A stretch of 55,235 bases of DNA from Thermalbibacter longus (GCF_023806485.1 NZ_JAMSLR010000017.1:1-55235), one strand, 5' to 3'; counted from the first letter of the stretch, positions 17,084 through 25,610 are shown. The notes: generated by a model from the sequence alone, not told the origin. Numbers and translations are program-made.

Positions 17084-17827
17084 TCAGCCGAGTCGATGAC
17101 CTCCTCTCTGTCGTGTCGCGACTCGTCTCCCGTCAGTCGGAACATCGGAGCTCGGCGTCCCCGTCTTGTCGAGGACACTGAACATCGCGTCGGCAGCATT
17201 CCGGATATGCTGGCGAGATCGTTGGTCCGCGAGGCGGGCGTCTCGACGTTGAATGGCTTCGACGATCTCGCGCATCTCGGCCAAGCTGACCTTGAGCCGG
17301 CCAGGGGCTTGTAGCGACGTCGCGCGCAGGAATCGGAAACGCCATTGCAGCGATTTCAGGAGCGATTCCAGAATGGGATTCCGCGCTCCTGCCAGCAGCA
17401 ACCCGTAGAACTGATCCTTGAGCAGGAGATACCGGCGGAAATCATCCTCTGCGACGGCCTCCGCGAGACTATCCAGAGTCAAAGTCAGCTCGGCGATCTC
17501 GTCATCGGTAGCGCGCTGGGCAAACAGTGCGGCGGCAAATCCCTCCAGGACCTCACGCACTTCGTAGAGTGCAAGCGCCATGGCGCTGTCGAACTGAGCG
17601 ACGATGAGTCGTCCGAGTTCGTCCCGCTCCAGTAGACCTTCGGCTTCCAGCTCGCGCAGCGCCTCGCGCAGGGTCGGTCGAGAGATTCCGAGCGTTGTGG
17701 CGAGCTGCCGCTCGCTCAATCGCGTTCCAGGACGGAGCAAGCGCTGCGCAATCGCCTCGCGTAACACCTGAACCGCTGTGCTTCGCGTGGGTGCGATGAC
17801 TCGCGGAATCTTGGGCAACGTATCCAT
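17084..17827 (-). CDS. GntR-family transcriptional regulator with FCD domain
   Basis: This 247-residue regulator has an N-terminal winged helix-turn-helix (about 10-75: VLREAIAQRLLRPGTRLSER, GISRPTLREALRELEAEGLL) and an all-helical FCD ligand domain (about 85-225: YEVREVLEGFAAALFA). FCD domains bind carboxylic acids, often with a metal, and typically release DNA on binding. It is the promoter-proximal gene of the catabolic cluster, so it probably controls itself and the operon. The ATG at 17827 has GGGAGG seven nt upstream. A perfect TGGTC-N-GACCA palindrome lies just upstream of its promoter. The C-terminal 25 residues look disordered and basic. Confidence 0.9.
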   Translation of the reverse strand: MDTLPKIPRVIAPTRSTAVQVLREAIAQRLLRPGTRLSERQLATTLGISRPTLREALRELEAEGLLERDELGRLIVAQFDSAMALALYEVREVLEGFAAALFAQRATDDEIAELTLTLDSLAEAVAEDDFRRYLLLKDQFYGLLLAGARNPILESLLKSLQWRFRFLRATSLQAPGRLKVSLAEMREIVEAIQRRDARLADQRSRQHIRNAADAMFSVLDKTGTPSSDVPTDGRRVATRQRGGHRLG

Positions 17828-17849
17828 CGCTCGGCCTCCCGCACCGAGG

Positions 17850-17878
17850 AGCGTAGCACGAAATGGCTTGATTGTCAA
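17850..17878 (-). promoter_or_regulatory. Sigma70-like promoter of the catabolic operon
   Basis: Read on the minus strand, TTGACA (17873-17878) is followed after 17 bases by TACGCT (17850-17855). The -35 box is a perfect match and the spacing is ideal. Transcription would start near 17843 and leave a short leader to the GntR start at 17827. No other good promoter was seen in the gaps of the following 17 kb. Confidence 0.75.
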
Positions 17879-17888
17879 GACCGTCTGG

Positions 17889-17899
17889 TGGTCTGACCA
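17889..17899. promoter_or_regulatory. Putative GntR/FadR-type operator
   Basis: TGGTCTGACCA is a perfect inverted repeat around one central base, identical to the core of the FadR operator consensus (TGGTCNGACCA). It lies 10 bp upstream of the -35 box of the GntR gene, a sensible place for a GntR/FCD protein to act. Binding by this regulator is inferred. Confidence 0.65.
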
Positions 17900-18207
17900 T
17901 TTTTGGCTCGTCCTGAGCCGGCTCGGCTCCAGCCACTCGCTCAACGGCTGGACCCACAACGATTTCAAAGCTATCCGTCGCCGAGCAGGGCGTGATTGAG
18001 TAACGCGTGATCCAAACCCGGGGGAAGACGATTCGGCGCTTCTACCTGACCCAGAACAGATATCCTGGTCGCATCCCAGCGAGGTTAAATCGGTTCGCGC
18101 TCAACGACGCCATTGTTCGAGCGATGATTTGATCTGGATTGCATGGAGAAGCTCTCCCAGGCTAGGTGAGATTTTGAGATCCTGTAACGTCAACGAACGT
18201 ACCTCTG

Positions 18208-18224
18208 ATCCGCAGAGAGCGGAT
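18208..18224 (-). terminator. Possible weak terminator hairpin after the dehydrogenase gene
   Basis: ATCCGC and GCGGAT form a 6-bp stem around a 5-nt loop, 16 nt past the stop codon at 18240. No T-run follows, so intrinsic termination is uncertain. Confidence 0.3.
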
Positions 18225-18239
18225 GGGCGGGAGTAGCGT

Positions 18240-19118
18240 CTACCGGCGGCGATTGGCGGTGACGGCCAGGAAGAGGGCAGACATGTCCTCCTCGCCGTGC
18301 CCCATCGCGATCGCCTCCTCGTAGCGCGACCTCACCGCTTCGGTGATCTCCAGCGGCTGCCCGCCGCCCTCGGCTGCTTCCAGAATCAGCCGGGCATCCT
18401 TCAGCGCAAGCCTCAACGAAAAGCTCGGCTCGAATCGGCGCTCGACCATCATCCGCCCCTTGACGCGCGCAAAGGGCGCGTCGAGCGGCCCGCCCTCGAT
18501 CGCCTCGAAGAACCAATCCGGGTCGACGCCGATCGCCTCGGCCAGCGCCAGGGTCTCCGCCAGAGCGCCCAGGAAGCCGGCAATCCAGTTGTTCGTCACC
18601 AGCTTCAGCCGGCTCCCCATCCCCGCCGGCCTTAGCCAGAGCGTCCGTCGCCCGATCGCGTCGAAGATCGGCTGGCAGCGCTCGCGGAGCTCCTCGGGTC
18701 CTGACGCCAGCACGACGAGCGTGCCCTCCTCGGCCGGCTGCCGCGTGCCGAGCACCGGCGCGTCGACATAGGCAATCCCGCTCTCGGCGGCGATGCGCCC
18801 GAGCCGCTCACATCCCTCGATGCCCACAGTGCTCATCTGCAGCCAAACGCCACCCGGCGCTAGCGCGCCCAGCACGCCATCCCGGACCACCTCCTCGATG
18901 ACGCTGGCGTCCGGCAAAAAGGTGATCAGGAAGTCGGCATCCCGCGCCGCGGCAGCCGCGCTCTCCCCGACCTGAATACCCTCGCGCGCCAGCGGCTCCG
19001 CCCTCTGCGGAGTCCGGTTCCAGACCCGCACCTCCATCCCCGCGCGCAGCAGGTTCCGCGCCACCGCGATGCCCATGATCCCGGTGCCCAAAACCGCAAC
19101 GCGTGCGCGACTACTCAT
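18240..19118 (-). CDS. NAD(P)-dependent beta-hydroxyacid dehydrogenase (3-hydroxyisobutyrate dehydrogenase family)
   Basis: This 292-residue protein has an N-terminal Rossmann domain with GTGIMG (11-16), the second motif DAPVLGTRQPAEEGTL (119-134) and the catalytic lysine region RLKLVTNNW with K172 and N176. The family reduces or oxidises small beta-hydroxyacids such as 3-hydroxyisobutyrate, tartronate semialdehyde or succinate semialdehyde. The frame is open to 19247, but the ATG at 19118 starts directly before the nucleotide-binding strand, with GAGAGGGG upstream. It follows the nitrilase gene by 46 nt on the same strand, so the two may be co-transcribed. It is separated from the catabolic operon by 412 bp, so membership of that pathway is unproven. 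Confidence 0.88.
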   Translation of the reverse strand: MSSRARVAVLGTGIMGIAVARNLLRAGMEVRVWNRTPQRAEPLAREGIQVGESAAAAARDADFLITFLPDASVIEEVVRDGVLGALAPGGVWLQMSTVGIEGCERLGRIAAESGIAYVDAPVLGTRQPAEEGTLVVLASGPEELRERCQPIFDAIGRRTLWLRPAGMGSRLKLVTNNWIAGFLGALAETLALAEAIGVDPDWFFEAIEGGPLDAPFARVKGRMMVERRFEPSFSLRLALKDARLILEAAEGGGQPLEITEAVRSRYEEAIAMGHGEEDMSALFLAVTANRRR

Positions 19119-19164
19119 CGACGCACAACCCCTCTCTGGTTTGGTCCCCGTGAGCAGCACGACC

Positions 19165-20172
19165 TCAGCTCTGACTGGTCGCCCGCGCCGCCTCCACGAG
19201 TTCCACTCGCGGCATGTCTTTCGCCTCCGGCTCCGGGACCGTCCCACCGGTGAAGACGACCGCCGGCTTCGGCGACTCGTCTACGACCAGGCGGAAGATG
19301 TCCGGCCGGGCATAGTGCCCGACGACGTCGAAGTCGTACTTCCCCCTGATGATCTCCCTGAGGTCGAGATCGGCCACCAGCACGGTCTCGCCGTCGAACG
19401 CCGGACCGGCCAGCACCTCTCCCAGCGGCGACACGATGAGCGATCCACCTCGGCACAGGACAGCGTCAGGATCGTGCATGCCCTCGATCGGGTAGTCCTC
19501 CGGATAGTCGCGGCGGCGAGCGAACTGGTTAGCCGATAGGACGAAGCACCGCCCCTCGCAGGCGATGTGCCGCATGCTGGCGATCCAGGTGTCCCGGGCA
19601 TCGGCTGTCGGCGCGCAGTAGAGTTGAATTCCTTTCTGGTACATCGCCATCCGGAGCAGCGGCATGTAGTTCTCCCAGCAGATCACCGCGCCTAGCCGGC
19701 CGATCGCGGTTTCGAACACCGGGAGGGTCGATCCGTCGCCGAAGCCCCACACCAGTCGCTCAGCCGCCGTCGGCATCACCTTGCGGTGCTTGCCCATCAG
19801 CTCGCCGGCCGGATCGAAGAACAGGACGGTGCAGTAGAGCGTTCCAGCGGAGCGCTCGATGACGCCGATAACCAGGTACACACTGCGCTCGCGCGCCATG
19901 GTACCCAGCCGCTGCGTCACCGGACCGGGCACGTCGATGGACGATTCCCAGTAGCGCCGGAAGAGTTCCCGGCCTTCCGGCGTGCGCGAGCCGATGGTCG
20001 CGCCGAAGGTAACGCCACGCGGATAGCAGGTGACGAACGCCTCGGGGAAGACGACGAGCCGGGCACCGCTCGCGGCAGCGTCGTCCAGAAAGCGCTGGGC
20101 TTTCTCCAGGGTTCCGTCCAGGTCGAAGGCTACCGGGGCCGCCTGCACCACGGCTGCTCGAACGACGGTCAT
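19165..20172 (-). CDS. Nitrilase/carbon-nitrogen hydrolase
   Basis: This 335-residue enzyme of the true nitrilase branch hydrolyses organic nitriles to carboxylic acids and ammonia, usually as helical filaments. The catalytic triad is intact: E44 ([13 protein letters not shown]), K131 (KHRKVMPT) and C165 ([12 protein letters not shown]). The CWENYMP context is typical of nitrilases rather than amidases or beta-ureidopropionases. The ATG at 20172 has GGGAGGT upstream. It is followed by the dehydrogenase gene. Aliphatic, aryl-aceto and cyanide-hydratase-like activities cannot be told apart from sequence alone. Confidence 0.9.
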   Translation of the reverse strand: MTVVRAAVVQAAPVAFDLDGTLEKAQRFLDDAAASGARLVVFPEAFVTCYPRGVTFGATIGSRTPEGRELFRRYWESSIDVPGPVTQRLGTMARERSVYLVIGVIERSAGTLYCTVLFFDPAGELMGKHRKVMPTAAERLVWGFGDGSTLPVFETAIGRLGAVICWENYMPLLRMAMYQKGIQLYCAPTADARDTWIASMRHIACEGRCFVLSANQFARRRDYPEDYPIEGMHDPDAVLCRGGSLIVSPLGEVLAGPAFDGETVLVADLDLREIIRGKYDFDVVGHYARPDIFRLVVDESPKPAVVFTGGTVPEPEAKDMPRVELVEAARATSQS

Positions 20173-20417
20173 AGCCGAACCTCCCAATTGTCGCGCGGCG
20201 GATGAATCCTGCTGGTTTCCATTGGCAGGCTTATGGAAGGATCAGCCGGCGCTACAGATGTCCTTCTCAGGCATTATAAACCGAGGGATACCAGGGCCCG
20301 CGGGGCAGCGTTACGCCGGCCTTCGGGCGAGCAGGCTCGCGAGCGCCGAACCATGCGAGACCCGGTAACCTGTCCAGAGAGCGCTAACGCTCGGAGCCGG
20401 CCAGCTCTATTAGGTCG

Positions 20418-20435
20418 AGCCAGCAGGCGCTGGCT
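20418..20435 (-). terminator. Hairpin after the metallophosphoesterase gene
   Basis: AGCCAGC (20418-20424) and GCTGGCT (20429-20435) form a 7-bp stem with a 4-nt loop three bases past the TAA at 20439. There is no clear T-run, so termination is possible but not certain. Confidence 0.4.
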
Positions 20436-20438
20436 GCG

Positions 20439-21437
20439 TTACGAGTGGCAGGTACCTTGCCCGGCGTCGGTAAAGGTACCACCGGCGGCCGGAATGAATT
20501 GCCACTCGTACGAGTCCGGTCGGAGGGTGAGCTTGAGAACGCCGTATGTCTGATGATCCCGCACCTCGCTGGCTGGGTGGATCTCGGCGAACGGCCGCAG
20601 GCTGCGCCCGCCAGTGCCAACCACGAAGGAGCGGATGCCGCGCTCCGGATCGACCTGCCCTTGGTCGTTCAGCGGCGCGAAGCGCTCGTAGTCGTGGTCG
20701 TGACCGGTTAGTACCACGTCGACGCCATACTCGTAAAGGATCTCCCAGATGGCCTGCATCGAACGGAAGTCGCCGTGCTGGCCCGAGCTGAAGCGAGGAT
20801 GGTGCCAGTAGGCGACGGCACACTGGGTAGGGTGCGCCGCCAGATCACTGCGCAGCCACTCCGCCTGAGGGGAGTCGGCGTGACAGCCCCCCACCTGCTT
20901 GCAATTCGAGTTGAGCACCACGATATGCCACCGACCGAGGTCGTATGAGTAGTAGCCCTTGCCTGGCTCACCCGCCAGCTCTCCGAAGTAGGCGAAGTAA
21001 CCGGACGCTCCCGGTGTCTTGTACTCATGATTGCCCACCGCAGGCCGGATCCGCTCCTTGTGCCGGCCCCAGGCAGGGGCGAAGCATTGGGCGTACTCTT
21101 CCGGCTTCCCCGACTCGTAGACCGTGTCACCCAGCGCGGCGATCAAGCCGGGCTGCCCATCGAGGAGCGCCGCTGTTGCCTCGTCACCCTCACTCTTGCA
21201 GGACGCGATATCCCCCACCGCGAAGAGGACGGGATCCGCCTGCTCCACCTTACCCTGCAGCCCGGGCGCGCCCTCGGTAGAGGGTGTGCTCGAGTCACGC
21301 GACGCCGGTGTCTCGAAGCCGGGGAGTTGGACGGGCGTGCTCGGCGTATCGGTGGGCACGCCACAAGCAGGAGCGAGCAGCGTGAGCAGCAGCGCGATAA
21401 GGGCGGGCTTCGAGCGAAATCGTCGCGAGCGCTGCAT
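20439..21437 (-). CDS. Secreted metallophosphoesterase lipoprotein (purple acid phosphatase-like)
   Basis: This 332-residue protein has a lipoprotein signal peptide (hydrophobic LIALLLTLLAPAC, C25 as lipid site) and a Ser/Thr/Pro linker to about residue 65. A calcineurin-like phosphoesterase domain follows, with the dinuclear metal motifs VGDIAS, ALGDTVY, VGNHEY, YWHHPRFSSG and LTGHDHDYER in the usual order. It would face the outside of the membrane and hydrolyse phosphate esters. The ATG at 21437 has GGGAGGG about 9 nt upstream. No operon partner is evident. The substrate is unknown; phosphate scavenging is plausible. Confidence 0.88.
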   Translation of the reverse strand: MQRSRRFRSKPALIALLLTLLAPACGVPTDTPSTPVQLPGFETPASRDSSTPSTEGAPGLQGKVEQADPVLFAVGDIASCKSEGDEATAALLDGQPGLIAALGDTVYESGKPEEYAQCFAPAWGRHKERIRPAVGNHEYKTPGASGYFAYFGELAGEPGKGYYSYDLGRWHIVVLNSNCKQVGGCHADSPQAEWLRSDLAAHPTQCAVAYWHHPRFSSGQHGDFRSMQAIWEILYEYGVDVVLTGHDHDYERFAPLNDQGQVDPERGIRSFVVGTGGRSLRPFAEIHPASEVRDHQTYGVLKLTLRPDSYEWQFIPAAGGTFTDAGQGTCHS

Positions 21438-22086
21438 CGGGCGTACCCTCCCGAGCGGAACGAGTGTCCAATCGCCTATCTATGGGAGACTCGACAGCGA
21501 AGAGCCAGGGAACAAAGCCAGGGATCGGAGGCCCGGCGGGCGATACAGTCGGAGCGTGCGGCCGGTACAATCCCTTGCCACCGGTGGCGAGAGCGCACGC
21601 TGGTAAATATGTCGCACCCAAATCTAGATGCCGGTTCTCGGCATGGCCAGGCAATCGACTATCCATCCGTTGCTCATTTCCTAGTCAACCGGTGTCCAAT
21701 TGCTGTCCACGGTAGACCGGAGGACTCCATAGCGAAGTACGCCGAGATGGCGTTTCAGCATCGCGGTCGCGCCGCTCCACATACCGCGAGCCGATCGCGG
21801 ATCTTCTACCGGACGTCGAGGTGAATAAGAGCAACTCGGGTCACACCCGCGTATCATGAGGTATGTCGACAGCCATTCGACTCCCGAGTTGTGGCAGCGC
21901 ACGAGTGGATCCTGAGCCATCGCCGAGACGACGGCGTCTACGCACTCGGACGCCAGACCCAGTGAGCGACGGCTAGTTCACTGCCCGGCTCGAATCGTGC
22001 GAGGCCTCTGGGAGGATTATCCGGAAGGTGCACACAGCGGGTATCACAGATAGCGCGCAACGTTCGGCCCCAGAGCAGGAGGGCGA
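21438..22086. other. 649-bp gap without a recognisable gene
   Basis: No convincing coding frame was found on either strand; the short open frames have no ribosome-binding site and no family resemblance. A short plus-strand stretch ending at 21963 reads HEWILSHRRDDGVYALG and could be the decayed end of a gene. The last 20 bp contain the CAGGAGGG ribosome-binding site of the next gene. Confidence 0.5.
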
Positions 22087-22740
22087 ATGGCGTTGGACGA
22101 CGTGGAACGAATCGAGATCCGCGGGTCCGCCTGGAAAGTCACCCTGGCGTTCATAGCGTCTGCGGCGTTCGCCCTTACTGGGTTCGCTCTGGTCGTCTAC
22201 TCCGAAGACACGTTCGCTAAAGTTGCGGGAATCCTCTGCATCGCATTCTTCGGCGTGTTCGGTGCGGTGGCGCTGTACGGGCGAGCGCGCGGGGACTACC
22301 AGAGGATAGCCGTTTCACGGGCAGGCCTCGAAGTCTACCTTCCGGGGGTCGGATGGCGGCTTATACCCTGGGGCGACATCGAGGAGATCTCCGTGCTCGA
22401 GGTCGCCGGGCAACAGTTCACCGCGGTGCGCCTCCGGAGCTACGAGGCACTGCTCGCGGGGCTGACCCCCGAGAAGTCCCGTGCGGCCGCGCGCAGGTTC
22501 GCCGCCCTGGGACTGTTCGGGCAAGCCACCGCCGCGCTGCTAGGAGGCTCCCGTTTGGGGCACCTCGTGCAGGGCTCGGAAGCGGTCAGGGACTTGCCGA
22601 GCATGCTCGCGTTCAGCCGAGCAAGGTTCGGGGCGGAGCTGTTGTTCGGGTGGGATCAGCGCGATCGCAATGCTCACGACTTCGCCGAGTTCTTGAAGGA
22701 GTGGCAGCGAGCGGGAAACTCTGAATCAAGGCCCCGGTAA
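22087..22740 (+). CDS. STM3941-like membrane protein with two N-terminal TM segments
   Basis: This 217-residue protein has two hydrophobic segments (about 18-40 and 45-64) and a cytoplasmic domain that looks PH-like (GLEVYLPGVGWRLIPWGDIEEISVLEV). That arrangement resembles the uncharacterised STM3941 family. The C-terminal part is helical and charged. CAGGAGGG precedes the ATG at 22087. It stands alone, converging with the protease gene 186 bp away. Function is unknown; membrane sensing is only a guess. Confidence 0.65.
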   Translation: MALDDVERIEIRGSAWKVTLAFIASAAFALTGFALVVYSEDTFAKVAGILCIAFFGVFGAVALYGRARGDYQRIAVSRAGLEVYLPGVGWRLIPWGDIEEISVLEVAGQQFTAVRLRSYEALLAGLTPEKSRAAARRFAALGLFGQATAALLGGSRLGHLVQGSEAVRDLPSMLAFSRARFGAELLFGWDQRDRNAHDFAEFLKEWQRAGNSESRPR

Positions 22741-22926
22741 TGGAGGCTTGCCCCGGACCCACACGGCACTCAGTGTGAGACGGTGAGCTGCGTTGCTGCG
22801 CGGCGCGGTCGATGAGCTGGAACCACGCCTCACCTCGTGGAAAGCAATGTCGCGGTGGTGACCGAAGCTACGCTCGACCGGTGGCGCAGCGCGCGAGCGC
22901 CCATGCTGACTGGCCATCCAGCCTGA

Positions 22927-23781
22927 TCAAGGGCGTCGCTCGCCCCGGCCACGGTCACGCTGCGGCGGCTCGTATGGAAGCGGGATGTACTGCACCGAGG
23001 GGCGCCGCTGGCTCGTCTGAGGATAGAGGTCCATGAGCTGGTAGACCTCTTCCGGGATTCCGGTGTTGACGGGCAGGCCGAGCGCCTTCGCTTCCTCCAC
23101 CGCGATCGGGTAGTCGTGTGTCCACTGCCCGCAGGTGAGCGCGTCCGCCAGTGGCTCGGCCTGCTCGCGCCCCATCCCGTTCGCCGAGAGGACTTCGATC
23201 ACCGTGGAGCGCACCTGCTTGAGCGCCTTCTCGCCGATATCGGCGAACACGAGCGTCTGATCGTCGATCTCAGCAATCGGCTTCTCCCGGACAACCCTTA
23301 GGAGCGAGGCCGCCGGGAACTGCCCGATCTGGGGATCGACCGGCCCCAGTACCGCGTTCTCGTCCATCACGATCTCATCGGCAGCCAGCGCGATCAGCGT
23401 CCCGCCCGACATCGCGTAGTGCGGCACGAAGACGGTGACTTTGCCTTTGTGACGCACGAGCGCCTGTGCGATCTGCTCTGCCGCCAGCACCAGCCCTCCG
23501 GGCGTGTGCAGGATGAGGTCAATTGGAAGATCGTCAGGCGTTAGGCGAATCGCCCGGAGTACCGCCTCCGCGTCCTCGATGTCGATGTAGCGCGCCAGCG
23601 GGAGCCCGAGGAAGGAGATCGACTCCTGCCTGTGGATCATCGTGATAACGCGCGTGCCACGCTTGCGCTCGATCTGGTGGATCATTCGCAAGCGCTGGGC
23701 TTCCAGAAAGCGCCGCTGCACGACGGGCGTGAGTACCGAAAACAGAAAGAAGAGCCAGAACAGCAGGCCGATGATCTCCAT
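22927..23781 (-). CDS. Membrane-anchored ClpP-like serine protease (SDH proteinase family)
   Basis: This 284-residue protein has an N-terminal transmembrane anchor (2-22) and a ClpP/crotonase-fold domain of the SDH proteinase type (PF01972-like). Characteristic stretches are DLILHTPGGLVLAAEQIAQA, the nucleophile region YAMSGGTLIALAADEIV and LGPVDPQIGQFPAAS. The C-terminus is basic and proline-rich. Relatives are thought to degrade membrane-associated substrates. It is divergent from pspA, whose start is 196 bp away, and htpX lies nearby, so a role in envelope quality control is reasonable but inferred. Confidence 0.85.
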   Translation of the reverse strand: MEIIGLLFWLFFLFSVLTPVVQRRFLEAQRLRMIHQIERKRGTRVITMIHRQESISFLGLPLARYIDIEDAEAVLRAIRLTPDDLPIDLILHTPGGLVLAAEQIAQALVRHKGKVTVFVPHYAMSGGTLIALAADEIVMDENAVLGPVDPQIGQFPAASLLRVVREKPIAEIDDQTLVFADIGEKALKQVRSTVIEVLSANGMGREQAEPLADALTCGQWTHDYPIAVEEAKALGLPVNTGIPEEVYQLMDLYPQTSQRRPSVQYIPLPYEPPQRDRGRGERRP

Positions 23782-23933
23782 CGCCTCGCCTCACCACTCG
23801 CTCGGCTCACAGTTCCCAGGCAACGCCCAGGCAATGCCCATCTACTGAACAAGCTACCAGCCCGAGCACCCACCGGACAAGAGCCCGCGCCGCTTTCAGC
23901 TCGAACCGCTTTCGTGCAAGCCCTCCCCTGCCC

Positions 23934-23939
23934 TATAAT
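23934..23939 (+). promoter_or_regulatory. -10 box of the pspA promoter
   Basis: A perfect TATAAT lies 38 bp before the pspA ATG. The matching -35 region (23911-23916, TTCGTG) is weak, so an activator or an alternative sigma factor may be needed. Confidence 0.55.
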
Positions 23940-23977
23940 CCTTCCCGGCAGCCTGTGCCGGAAGGGAGCGAGCGATC

Positions 23978-24718
23978 ATGGGGTTGATCTCGAGAATGAC
24001 GACCCTCATCAAGGTCAAGCTGAGCCGCCTGCTCGACCGTGCCGAGGACCCGCGCGAGACCCTGGATTACGCGTACGAGCGGCAGCTTCAGCTCCTGCAG
24101 GAAGTGCGCCGCGGCATCGTCGATGTAACGACCTCCAAGCGGCGGCTCGAGCTCCAGCGGGCAAAGCTCCAGGAGAGCCTGGACAAGCTGACGCAACAGG
24201 CGCGCCAGGCGGTGGCCGCTGGTCGGGAGGACCTCGCCCGGCTGGCGCTGGAGCGCAAGGCCGTCGCCCAACAGCAGATCACCACGCTGGATCAGCAGAT
24301 CGCGAGCCTGGAGCAAGAGCAGGCCAAGCTCGAGCAGGCTGAGACGAGGCTGCGGGCGAAGGTCGAGACCTTCCGGACGCGCAAGGAGGTGATCAAGGCA
24401 CAGTACTCCGCAGCCGAGGCGCAGGTTCGGATCAACGAGGCGGTCACCGGCATCTCCGAAGAGATGGCTGATGTCGGTCTGGCACTCGAGCGGGCCGAGC
24501 AGAAGACCGAGCAGCTCCAGGCCCGCGCCGGAGCGATCGATGAGCTGCTCGCCTCCGGCGTTCTCGAAGATCTTACTGCCGGATCACAGGACACGATCGA
24601 GCGGGAGCTCGCCAGGGTCACTGTTACCGAGTCTGTCGAGGCCGAACTGGCGGCACTGCGCCGCGAGCTAGGACAGCCCGAGCAGCCCAAGCAACTCGGG
24701 GAGGGGAGCAGCACATGA
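23978..24718 (+). CDS. pspA: PspA/IM30 (Vipp1) family membrane-stress protein
   Basis: This 246-residue almost entirely helical protein forms long coiled coils (about 25-150 and 155-240). The amphipathic N-terminal helix (MGLISRMTTLIKVKLSRLLD) is the membrane-binding element of the family, followed by AEDPRETLDYAYERQLQLLQ, a hallmark PspA start. Family members form ESCRT-III-like polymers that stabilise damaged membranes. It overlaps pspAA by four bases, so the two are coupled. The pspAB and htpX genes converge from the right, matching the PspA/PspAA/PspAB/HtpX association reported for other bacteria. Confidence 0.93.
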   Translation: MGLISRMTTLIKVKLSRLLDRAEDPRETLDYAYERQLQLLQEVRRGIVDVTTSKRRLELQRAKLQESLDKLTQQARQAVAAGREDLARLALERKAVAQQQITTLDQQIASLEQEQAKLEQAETRLRAKVETFRTRKEVIKAQYSAAEAQVRINEAVTGISEEMADVGLALERAEQKTEQLQARAGAIDELLASGVLEDLTAGSQDTIERELARVTVTESVEAELAALRRELGQPEQPKQLGEGSST

Positions 24719-24993
24719 TCGTGCGGATCTCGACGGAGGGCCAGTACCGGCTGGAGAGCACCTACCTCGACCAGCTCAACGCGATCGATAACGCCGTCGT
24801 GGAGGCCATCGCGGCGAACGACGAGTCGCGCTTCCGGACACTGTTCCAGTCCATGCTCGATCTGGTTCGCCAGCACGGCAAGCCGGTGCCGCCAGAGGAG
24901 TTCGTCGAATCAGACATTATCTTGCCCCCTCCTGATACCTCATTCGAGGAGGCGCGGGAACTCTTCGCCGGCGAGGGCCTAGTTCCGGGCTAG
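24715..24993 (+). CDS. pspAA: PspA-associated protein PspAA
   Basis: This 92-residue soluble protein (MIVRISTEGQYRLESTYLDQLNAIDNAVV...) has the compact PspAA form found beside pspA in actinobacteria, Chloroflexota and archaea. The start overlaps the pspA stop by four bases (ATGA). Its biochemical role is not well established; it is regarded as a PspA partner. The C-terminal third is acidic and ends LFAGEGLVPG. Confidence 0.85.
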   Translation: MIVRISTEGQYRLESTYLDQLNAIDNAVVEAIAANDESRFRTLFQSMLDLVRQHGKPVPPEEFVESDIILPPPDTSFEEARELFAGEGLVPG

Positions 24994-25037
24994 CAGCAGC
25001 CACGCTGGACCGGCGGCGGACCGGGTGCAGAGCGTTC

Positions 25038-25610
25038 TCAAAGCGGAATACCCCACAAGGGATACCAGCGCTCGAGCTCAGGCTCGATCGGGAGTTCGCG
25101 CTGGAGCGCGTTCGCCAGGCGGAGCTCCAGCGCGTGGTCGCGCTGCTGATCTCCGCGCGGCGCGAACGGCGTGAAGCGCCCTCGCTTGTACTGGTAGATC
25201 CAGTAGAACGGTTGGCCATCCGGCGACGTGAACCGGAAGACGGCAGCCAGGAGCTGTTCCCCGAAGCCCTGCTCGAGCAGAGTCTGCGCCAGCATGTGGA
25301 CGGCTGTGATCAGATCCTCGAAGTCAGGATCGCTCAAGATTACCCAGCGGTAACGATAGCGATCGACCTGCGTACGGTACTCGGTGCCAGCTTCGCGGGC
25401 GCTGACCGCGAGCAGCTCGTCGAGTTCCTGGCTCGCGCGGTCGAAATATGGCGACTCAACCGGGCGGAAGACCAGCGCCGCCTCCTGGCCCGGACGGAAG
25501 CCGAGCTGGGCCTCCATCGTGACGACCGCCGTGGAGAGCGCGATCAAGCCCTCGCTCCGGGCTGGTGGCGGCTGCGACCGCCCGAGCAGGATGTCGAGCA
25601 GGCGCTTCAC
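25038..25610 (-). CDS. pspAB: PspA-associated protein PspAB
   Basis: This 190-residue soluble protein begins MKRLLDILLGRSQPPPARSE, with LALE-like mid-segments (RYRYRWVILSDPDFEDLITA), YQYKRGRFTPFAP and an ending ERWYPLWGIPL, all typical of PspAB. Its ATG overlaps the htpX stop by four bases, so htpX and pspAB form a two-gene operon. The convergent arrangement with pspA-pspAA supports one envelope-stress module. Molecular function is unknown. Confidence 0.82.
   Translation of the reverse strand: MKRLLDILLGRSQPPPARSEGLIALSTAVVTMEAQLGFRPGQEAALVFRPVESPYFDRASQELDELLAVSAREAGTEYRTQVDRYRYRWVILSDPDFEDLITAVHMLAQTLLEQGFGEQLLAAVFRFTSPDGQPFYWIYQYKRGRFTPFAPRGDQQRDHALELRLANALQRELPIEPELERWYPLWGIPL

Larger units (their letters stand above)
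17828..18239. other. Intergenic region between the GntR gene and the dehydrogenase gene
   Basis: This 412-bp stretch holds the GntR promoter and operator on its left and a short hairpin on its right. The part in between (about 17940-18200) contains stop codons in all frames at short intervals. I see no gene, RNA or repeat in it. Confidence 0.6.

Noticed and set aside
15947-17314. A 455-codon open frame on the plus strand
   Set aside because: It is antisense to the hydratase-aldolase and neighbours and shows no domain; the minus-strand genes have clear motifs.
20273-20278. TATAAT on the minus strand as the nitrilase promoter
   Set aside because: No acceptable -35 lies at 15-19 bases and the leader would be long; a chance match cannot be excluded.
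21888-21963. Remnant of a gene reading HEWILSHRRDDGVYALG
   Set aside because: Too short to assign to a family and no ribosome-binding site; left as a remark in the gap entry.
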